Assembly: GCA_002333125.1 (NCBI GenBank) | Contig: DDBM01000057.1 | Location: 3,553-16,455, forward strand | Length of the DNA: 12,903 nucleotides | Reading direction: 5' to 3' | DNA from: Moraxellaceae bacterium UBA2032 | GTDB lineage: Bacteria; Pseudomonadota; Gammaproteobacteria; Pseudomonadales; Moraxellaceae | Shown: one piece after another, positions 7,332 to 12,903 of the stretch | Layout of the letters: every line of letters begins with the position of its first letter | Numbering within the stretch: the stretch's first letter is position 1 | Notes under the pieces: model-generated | Told to the model about the DNA's origin: nothing | What the model saw: only the letters and a program-made list of their open reading frames with translations | Databases searched by the model: none | Program-made: the position numbers and the translations under genes

Positions 7332-7811
7332 ATGCTTAACTCATTACCTAAAACCCCATGTATTGGTCTTTGTTCCACTGTTTTTGGTGACAGTGTTTGT
7401 CGAGGCTGTATGCGTTTTATTCACGAAGTCATTGACTGGAATCGCTATAGCACCGAGCAAAAAACCATTATTTGGCAGCGTTTAGATGAGCATTTGCGGC
7501 TAATTTTACCACAATATGTAAGGATATATGACCCTAGAAAAATAATTGCTGCCTTACAACAGCAGCATATAGTGTATGACCCCGATAATTTGTGGCGTGG
7601 TATTTATGAGTTATTACGCGCTTATGAAAAAGGCATTATTAATTTAGAACAAATAGGCTTTAGTGTTAAAAGTCAGTATCGTTTAATAGATATACAAGAA
7701 AAATTGTATGAATTAGCGTTTGCTTATTATGAAAAAGATTTTTTGCGCGCCACAAAACAAGAAAGCGACCTAAGTCGCTCTCTTATCTCACTTAATCATA
7801 TTAATGATTAA
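7332..7811 (+). CDS. DUF1289 protein with C-terminal helical extension
   Basis: Residues 8-60 match DUF1289: C10-x3-C14-x8-C23-x2-C26, then a helix with IDWNRYSTEQK and a conserved tryptophan. Four cysteines suggest zinc or another metal. Typical DUF1289 proteins are 60-80 aa; this one is 159 aa, and residues 60-159 form a helical, Tyr- and Leu-rich part that I do not recognise. There is no signal peptide. No SD precedes the ATG, and the promoter must lie in the 31-base gap or inside trhO. Its stop overlaps that of convergent ompW by 4 bases, and the last 50 bases carry the likely ompW terminator. Function is unknown; the family call is good, the extension unassigned. Confidence 0.8.
   Translation: MLNSLPKTPCIGLCSTVFGDSVCRGCMRFIHEVIDWNRYSTEQKTIIWQRLDEHLRLILPQYVRIYDPRKIIAALQQQHIVYDPDNLWRGIYELLRAYEKGIINLEQIGFSVKSQYRLIDIQEKLYELAFAYYEKDFLRATKQESDLSRSLISLNHIND
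7759..7784 (-). terminator. Probable ompW terminator inside the DUF1289 gene
   Basis: On minus, AAGAGAGCGAC pairs with GTCGCTTTCTT through an 11-bp stem with one G-U pair and a TTAG loop; the run continues G-TTTT. On plus the same stem has an A-C mismatch where minus RNA has G-U, and no T run follows. The strand asymmetry points to termination of minus-strand ompW transcripts, 24 bases beyond its stop. Confidence 0.7.
7792..7811. repeat. Perfect inverted repeat spanning both convergent stop codons
   Basis: TTAATCAT (7792-7799) and ATGATTAA (7804-7811) form an 8-bp perfect dyad with a 4-base spacer. It contains the end of the DUF1289 gene and the overlapping TAA stops of both genes (7808-7811). 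It is AT-rich, so it may be incidental or may help transcript ends fold. Confidence 0.5.
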
Positions 7812-8422
7812 TAATGATAAACAGCACTCAAACCCAACACCATTGGGTCAACCGTTAATGTACCAATATCCGCACCATTTAAGGTTAAGTCACTTTCAAT
7901 ATTAATATAACGCAAATCAGCTGCGACACCCCAAGGACTATTAGGCATACGGTACTCAAAACCTACGGTTGCTGCCAAACCAAAACTGTCTTTACCTCTT
8001 AATTTTGCACCAGCTAATACAATCTTTTCATCATAAACCAAAGTGTAGTTTAAACCTAAGCCAACATAAGGTGAAAAGGCAGCATCTGGCGTAAACAAGT
8101 ATTTAGCCGTAAATGTAGGTGGCAAATGCTTAAAACTGGCAATTTTAGTATCGCTCTTAGTGTCTTTTACGTCATGTTTAAAGGGAATGGCTAATAACAC
8201 CTCTCCAACAATATTGGGGGCAAATTTATATTCAATTGCAGGGGTAAAGCCAACTTCTGAACTCACATCAGCTTCAAATGCACCGCCTGCCAATGAACCA
8301 TTATTACTTTTAGGATTAATCTGACTAAAGCCAGCTTTTACTGACCAAGGTGACTCTGCACTCGCCGTTAAAGGTAATACCGCTAAAGAAGCAAGAGTTA
8401 AAGATAATGCTAAAGTACGCAT
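7808..8422 (-). CDS. ompW: OmpW family outer membrane protein
   Basis: OmpW forms a small eight-stranded beta-barrel in the outer membrane, thought to pass small hydrophobic compounds. The 204-aa precursor has a signal peptide of 22 residues ending in ASA, a mature start ESPWSVKAGFSQINPKS typical of OmpW, GVGLNYT-like strands (here YVGLGLNYTLVYDE) and alternating barrel strands up to a C-terminal aromatic. The last residue is Tyr (YHY) rather than the more common Phe; it still fits the BamA-recognised C-terminal signal. AGGAG lies 6 bases before the ATG. An inverted repeat overlaps the predicted transcription start. The gene is a single unit after pilU, separated by a strong terminator. Confidence 0.92.
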   Translation of the reverse strand: MRTLALSLTLASLAVLPLTASAESPWSVKAGFSQINPKSNNGSLAGGAFEADVSSEVGFTPAIEYKFAPNIVGEVLLAIPFKHDVKDTKSDTKIASFKHLPPTFTAKYLFTPDAAFSPYVGLGLNYTLVYDEKIVLAGAKLRGKDSFGLAATVGFEYRMPNSPWGVAADLRYINIESDLTLNGADIGTLTVDPMVLGLSAVYHY

Positions 8423-8445
8423 ATGCGACTCCTATTGGGGACAAA

Positions 8446-8473
8446 GAAAGTGTTTCAAAATGTTTACACTTTC
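8446..8473. repeat. Inverted repeat at the ompW transcription start, operator candidate
   Basis: GAAAGTGT (8446-8453) and ACACTTTC (8466-8473) are perfect 8-bp arms 12 bases apart. The predicted start (about 8467) lies within it and the SD is about 14 bases downstream, so it could be a repressor site or a leader hairpin. It does not match the FNR box TTGAT-N4-ATCAA. Confidence 0.5.
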
Positions 8474-8502
8474 AGATTAAGCCTGTTCAGCCACAATGTC
8501 CA
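8474..8502 (-). promoter_or_regulatory. Candidate promoter of ompW
   Basis: On minus, TGGACA (8497-8502, 5 of 6) and TAATCT (8474-8479, weak) are 17 bases apart. A direct repeat TTGTGG flanks the -35 (TTGTGGACATTGTGG). The weak -10 suggests activator dependence or that the true start lies elsewhere. Confidence 0.4.
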
Positions 8503-8526
8503 CAAATTTTATATGGTTAATAGCCC

Positions 8527-8558
8527 AAAAAATAGCCATATAAAAAATATGGCTATTT
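8527..8558 (-). terminator. Terminator of pilU
   Basis: A perfect 12-bp stem (8530-8541 with 8547-8558, AAATAGCCATAT) has a 5-base loop; minus RNA ends in a run of U. It begins 11 bases after the pilU stop and isolates ompW. Confidence 0.85.
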
Positions 8559-8569
8559 AGCATCTTTTG

Positions 8570-9817
8570 TTAACCTCTAGATGGCACTTTTGCTTGCTCT
8601 TTATCACGCTTCCATTGATTAATTCTTTGTTGCTCTAGCTCTTGTTCTCGTGCTGCATCCATTTCGGCAGGTGTAGAACGGTCAAAACTTAACGAAGATG
8701 ATGCCATTGAATTAGGTTCACCACGTTTACTTTTAAGTTTAATATTTAAGCGCAACTCATTGGCAGAGTCTGCATTACGAATGGCATCTTCATAAGAAAT
8801 TTGCCCTTCGTTGTATAACTCAAATAATGCCCAGTCAAAAGTACGCATCCCTAACTCACGTGACTTTTCCATAATTGGCTTAATTTCGTGGAACTCACCT
8901 TTAAAGATTAGCTCTGATACCATTTGGGTATTAAGAAGAATTTCAATCGCGGCGCGGCGACCTTTGCCGTCAGGGGTACGAATTAAACGCTGCGATACAA
9001 TGGCGCGTAAATTTGCCGACAAATCCATGAGTAACTGATTACGACGTTCATCAGGAAAAAAGTTAATAATTCGGTCAATGGTTTGGTTGGTGCTGTTGGC
9101 GTGTAAAGTACCTAAACATAAATGACCTGTTTCGGCAAAAGCGATGGCATGTTCCATGGTTTCTGCATCACGAATTTCGCCAATTAAAATCACGTCAGGT
9201 GCTTGGCGTAAGGTGTTTTTAAGTGCATGGTGCCAACTATGGGTATCTACACCCACTTCACGGTGTGTAATTAACGAAAGTTTAGATTGATGCACATATT
9301 CAACAGGGTCTTCTACAGTAATAATATGACCTTTGGAGGTGCGGTTACGATGGTCAATCATTGCCGCTAATGACGTTGATTTGCCTGAGCCTGTGCCGCC
9401 AACAACTAGCACCAAGCCACGTTTATTCATGATGACTTCTTTGAGAACCTCAGGCAAACCGAGCTTTTCAAAGTTAGGAATTTCGGCAGCAATGGTACGA
9501 ATAACCATACCTACATGCTGTTGCTGCATAAAAATATTTACCCGAAAACGCGACACATTTGGCACGTTAATCGCAAAATTGCATTCCATCTCTTTAGCAA
9601 ATTCAGCACGTTGCGTTTCGTTCATGATGGCATGAGCTAACTTTTTAGTAACTTCACCATTAAGCTTGGTTTGCGTCATGGGTTGCATTTCGCCGTTAGC
9701 TTTCATGCTTGGTGGAAAATCATGGGCAATAAATAAGTCTGACCCACCTGCTTGGCTCATACTGGTCAGTAGCTTCATCATATAGGCGTAGGCTTGTTCT
9801 TCAGTTAGGCTAGACAT
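8570..9817 (-). CDS. pilU: Type IV pilus retraction ATPase, PilU type
   Basis: PilU is a hexameric cytoplasmic ATPase at the pilus base that assists PilT-driven retraction in twitching, surface sensing and DNA uptake. The 415 aa hold a PAS-like N-terminal domain (GGSDLFI...PPSMKANGEMQP, 24-46) and a RecA-like core: Walker A GGTGSGKST 140-148, Asp box around E169-D170, Walker B DVILIGEIRD 208-217, and His box H232-H239. Closeness to Pseudomonas PilU is clear in CNFAI, GHII, ETGHLCL and TPDGKGRRA. The C-terminus is about 30 residues longer than P. aeruginosa PilU, with a Ser-rich and then a charged, helical tail from about 370. The gene stands alone after sucD, without pilT beside it. The ATG lacks a visible SD. 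Confidence 0.9.
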   Translation of the reverse strand: MSSLTEEQAYAYMMKLLTSMSQAGGSDLFIAHDFPPSMKANGEMQPMTQTKLNGEVTKKLAHAIMNETQRAEFAKEMECNFAINVPNVSRFRVNIFMQQQHVGMVIRTIAAEIPNFEKLGLPEVLKEVIMNKRGLVLVVGGTGSGKSTSLAAMIDHRNRTSKGHIITVEDPVEYVHQSKLSLITHREVGVDTHSWHHALKNTLRQAPDVILIGEIRDAETMEHAIAFAETGHLCLGTLHANSTNQTIDRIINFFPDERRNQLLMDLSANLRAIVSQRLIRTPDGKGRRAAIEILLNTQMVSELIFKGEFHEIKPIMEKSRELGMRTFDWALFELYNEGQISYEDAIRNADSANELRLNIKLKSKRGEPNSMASSSLSFDRSTPAEMDAAREQELEQQRINQWKRDKEQAKVPSRG

Positions 9818-9920
9818 AATCGTTATTTTCTATTTTTTTAAAGACGGCTAAATGTAGCAAATATTTGATTCATTGCATCTGTTTTTATATTTTTTGTGCG
9901 GCAAGTCACACTTTAATGAT

Positions 9921-9952
9921 AAAAGCCCATCAGGTATCCATGATGGGCTTTT
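9921..9952 (-). terminator. Terminator of the lpd-sucCD unit
   Basis: A perfect 12-bp stem (9921-9932 with 9941-9952, AAAAGCCCATCA) has an 8-base loop, 34 bases past the sucD stop. Flanking A/T runs allow both directions, but only the minus strand carries a gene into it. It separates sucD from pilU; the remaining roughly 100 bases before pilU show no convincing -35/-10 pair. Confidence 0.88.
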
Positions 9953-9985
9953 AAATAAAAACGAAGTTAAACCTGCGCTTTTAGC

Positions 9986-10864
9986 TTATTTCCAACCAGT
10001 CACTTCGGCAATGGCTTTGCCTAGTTCTGCTGGGTTAGCAACAGTTTTTACACCTGCGGCTTCGAGTGCTGCAAACTTTTCGGCGGCTGTACCTTTACCA
10101 CCCGAAATAATCGCGCCCGCATGACCCATACGCTTACCCGCTGGCGCTGTTACACCTGCAATGTAAGAAACCACAGGTTTAGTTACATTGGCTTTGATAA
10201 ATGCAGCCGCTTCTTCTTCTGCCGAACCACCAATTTCACCAACCATAATAATGGCTTCGGTTTGTGGGTCGTTTTGGAATAAAGCTAAGGCATCAATAAA
10301 GGTCATACCAGGAATGGGGTCGCCACCAATACCAATACAGGTACTTTGACCAAAACCTAAGTCAGTAGTTTGTTTAACTGCTTCGTAAGTTAATGTACCA
10401 GAGCGGGACACAATACCGACTTTACCAGGTAAATGAATATGGCCTGGCATAATACCAATTTTGGATTGACCTGGTGTGATGATACCTGGGCAGTTAGGGC
10501 CAATCATACGCACATCGCCTTTACGAACGATGTATTCTTTAACGTATAACATATCAATGGTTGGTACACCTTCGGTGATACAAACCACTAATTTAATGCC
10601 TGCGTCAACGGCTTCTAAAATCGCATCTTTACACAAAGGGGCAGGCACATAAATAACCGTGGCTTCTGCACCTGTTTGAGCAACTGCTTCGGCCACTGTA
10701 TTAAATACAGGTAAACCTAAATGCGTCGTGCCACCCTTACCTGGTGTTACACCACCAACCATATTGGTACCGTAAGCAATCGCTTGTTCGGTATGCAAAT
10801 TACCTTGAGAACCCGTAATACCTTGGCAAATAACTTTGGTACTTTTATCTATTAAAACGCTCAT
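9986..10864 (-). CDS. sucD: Succinate--CoA ligase subunit alpha
   Basis: With SucC this forms succinyl-CoA synthetase, the TCA step that yields succinate and ATP or GTP. The 292-aa subunit binds CoA through an N-terminal Rossmann domain (ITGSQG 16-21) and carries the phosphorylated histidine H248 in [18 protein letters not shown] (122-129) and SRSGTLTYE (153-161) are family signatures. GGAGG lies 7 bases before the ATG, just after the sucC stop; the genes are 13 bases apart, so the two subunits are made from one transcript. Confidence 0.98.
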   Translation of the reverse strand: MSVLIDKSTKVICQGITGSQGNLHTEQAIAYGTNMVGGVTPGKGGTTHLGLPVFNTVAEAVAQTGAEATVIYVPAPLCKDAILEAVDAGIKLVVCITEGVPTIDMLYVKEYIVRKGDVRMIGPNCPGIITPGQSKIGIMPGHIHLPGKVGIVSRSGTLTYEAVKQTTDLGFGQSTCIGIGGDPIPGMTFIDALALFQNDPQTEAIIMVGEIGGSAEEEAAAFIKANVTKPVVSYIAGVTAPAGKRMGHAGAIISGGKGTAAEKFAALEAAGVKTVANPAELGKAIAEVTGWK

Positions 10865-10877
10865 TATCAGCCTCCAA

Positions 10878-12035
10878 TTACACTTGTTTAACGACTAATT
10901 CGCCAGCTTCATTTAAGGAGGCGGCTGGAATAATATTCAAACCACTTTCACGTAGTTTTTGTGCGCCTAATTCGGCGTTGTTACCTTCTAAACGCACCAC
11001 AACAGGTACTTTTACGCCAACTTCTTGCACTGCACCAATAATACCTTCGGCAATCATGTCACAACGCACAATGCCACCAAAAATATTAACTAGGACGGCT
11101 TTAACGGCACTATCAGACAAAATAATTTTGAACGCTTCAGTGACACGTTCTTTAGTTGCACCGCCACCAACGTCTAAGAAGTTAGCAGGTTGGCCGCCTT
11201 TCAGTTTAATAATGTCCATCGTGGCCATTGCTAAACCAGCACCGTTTACCATACAACCAATATTGCCTTCTAAAGCAACATAGTTTAGCTCCCATTCGGC
11301 CGCACGACGCTCACGGTCATCAGTTTGGCTTGGGTCATCCATCGCTTTTAATTTGGGTTGACGGAAAATCGCGTTAGAATCAACGACAATTTTAGCATCT
11401 AAGCAGTGCAAATTGCCTTCTTTGGTCACGACCAAAGGATTAACTTCAATCATGGCTAAGTCACACTCTTCAAACATTTTTGCCAAACCTAAATAGATTT
11501 TGACGAATTGTTTGGTTTGAGTGCTGTTTAAGCCTAGTTGAGCAGCCACTTCACGACCTTGATACGCTTGTGCGCCAATTAATGGATCGATGGTGACTTT
11601 GAAGATTTTTTCAGGAGTTTCGTGAGCAACTTTTTCAATTTCCACACCACCTTCGGTTGATGCCATAAACACAATGCTACGGCTTGCACGGTCAACAACT
11701 GCACCTAAATACAATTCACGCGCGATGTCGGTACAGGTTTCAACTAAAATTTTGTTAACAGGTTGGCCTTTGCTGTCTGTTTGATAGGTCACTAAACGTG
11801 TGCCTAATTGGGCTTTGGCAAATGCTTCTACTTCGTCTAATGTTTTAACTAATTTAACGCCACCTGCTTTACCACGACCACCTGCATGGACTTGTGCTTT
11901 GACTACCCACACATCACCGCCAATTTGCTCGGCTGCTTGACGTGCTTCTTCGGGAGTGGAGGCAGCAAAGCCTTTGGACACGGGCAAGCCGTATTCAGCA
12001 AAAAGCTGTTTGCCTTGGTATTCGTGTAAATTCAT
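10878..12035 (-). CDS. sucC: ADP-forming succinate--CoA ligase subunit beta
   Basis: SucC is the nucleotide-binding subunit of succinyl-CoA synthetase. The 385 aa (E. coli 388) hold an ATP-grasp domain with GGRGKAGG (52-59), the magnesium ligands N199 and D213 (EVNPLVV, LDAK), and a CoA-ligase domain with [10 protein letters not shown] (317-326). AGGTGA lies 4 bases before the ATG. sucD follows directly. The 85 bases separating it from lpd contain a terminator and a second dyad, so sucCD may be expressed at a different level from lpd. Confidence 0.98.
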   Translation of the reverse strand: MNLHEYQGKQLFAEYGLPVSKGFAASTPEEARQAAEQIGGDVWVVKAQVHAGGRGKAGGVKLVKTLDEVEAFAKAQLGTRLVTYQTDSKGQPVNKILVETCTDIARELYLGAVVDRASRSIVFMASTEGGVEIEKVAHETPEKIFKVTIDPLIGAQAYQGREVAAQLGLNSTQTKQFVKIYLGLAKMFEECDLAMIEVNPLVVTKEGNLHCLDAKIVVDSNAIFRQPKLKAMDDPSQTDDRERRAAEWELNYVALEGNIGCMVNGAGLAMATMDIIKLKGGQPANFLDVGGGATKERVTEAFKIILSDSAVKAVLVNIFGGIVRCDMIAEGIIGAVQEVGVKVPVVVRLEGNNAELGAQKLRESGLNIIPAASLNEAGELVVKQV

Positions 12036-12056
12036 TATTTCACCTTTTTATTTAAC

Positions 12057-12086
12057 TGTTAAGCGCGTGTTGCGCTTTGCTTAACA
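12057..12086. repeat. Inverted repeat with two alternative pairings before sucC
   Basis: Outer arms TGTTAAGC (12057-12064) and GCTTAACA (12079-12086) are perfect 8-mers. Inside, AAGCGC (12061-12066) pairs with GCGCTT (12072-12077) around 5 bases. The two folds share 12061-12064 and so exclude each other. It lies about 20 bases upstream of the sucC ATG, close to the SD, and could be an operator, a processing site or an attenuator; which one cannot be told from sequence. Confidence 0.5.
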
Positions 12087-12089
12087 AAC

Positions 12090-12114
12090 AAAAAGTGCGG
12101 GGTCACCGCACTTT
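12090..12114 (-). terminator. Terminator-like hairpin after lpd
   Basis: A 9-bp GC-rich stem (12092-12100 with 12106-12114, AAAGTGCGG/CCGCACTTT) has a 5-base loop; minus RNA continues as U-rich sequence (UUUUUGUUUG counting the stem end). It starts 6 bases past the lpd stop. It may end or thin the lpd transcript before sucC. Confidence 0.8.
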
Positions 12115-12120
12115 AGTTGA

Positions 12121-12903
<783 letters not shown>

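Noticed and set aside
9873..10124. 83-codon plus-strand frame
   Set aside because: It runs through the suc terminator hairpin and the antisense of sucD, with no SD or family resemblance.

Overview
The window looks like core chromosome of a moderately AT-rich gammaproteobacterium. Several features point to Pseudomonadales, possibly Moraxellaceae: the order gacA-uvrC-pgsA-tRNA-Gly, lpd-sucC-sucD in that order, a type IV pilus PilU ATPase, a PBP7-type endopeptidase, OmpW, and SD-type ribosome binding sites. The assignment is an inference from protein resemblance and gene order. No insertion sequence, phage gene, CRISPR array or toxin/defence module was seen.

Layout. Bases 1-602 (minus) hold the N-terminal 200 codons of dapA. 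A hairpin then separates dapA from tRNA-Gly(GCC), which has its own promoter. Next, all on minus, come pgsA, uvrC and gacA, read in the order gacA > uvrC > pgsA > tRNA; gacA and uvrC overlap as ATGA. A 528-bp AT-rich gap (3955-4482) follows. After it are two plus-strand genes: pbpG with an unusual Lys/Thr-rich extension, and a UPF0149/YecA-like gene. They end at a bidirectional terminator facing trhO (minus). A short divergent gap leads to a DUF1289 gene (plus), whose stop codon overlaps that of the convergent ompW (minus). Then come pilU (minus) and the TCA block lpd > sucC > sucD (minus), with lpd cut by the window end.

Functions. Most genes are housekeeping: lysine/diaminopimelate synthesis (dapA), phosphatidylglycerol synthesis (pgsA), nucleotide excision repair (uvrC), Gac/Rsm global control (gacA), peptidoglycan remodelling (pbpG), wobble-uridine modification (trhO), outer membrane barrel (ompW), twitching motility (pilU) and succinyl-CoA synthetase plus E3 (sucCD, lpd).

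I do not see a clearly new system. The points most worth a second look are regulatory and architectural: an inverted repeat over the predicted ompW start, a probable ompW terminator inside the opposing gene, hairpins between lpd and sucC, the structured gap next to gacA, the polybasic extension of the periplasmic PBP7 homologue, and a pilU that sits apart from pilT.
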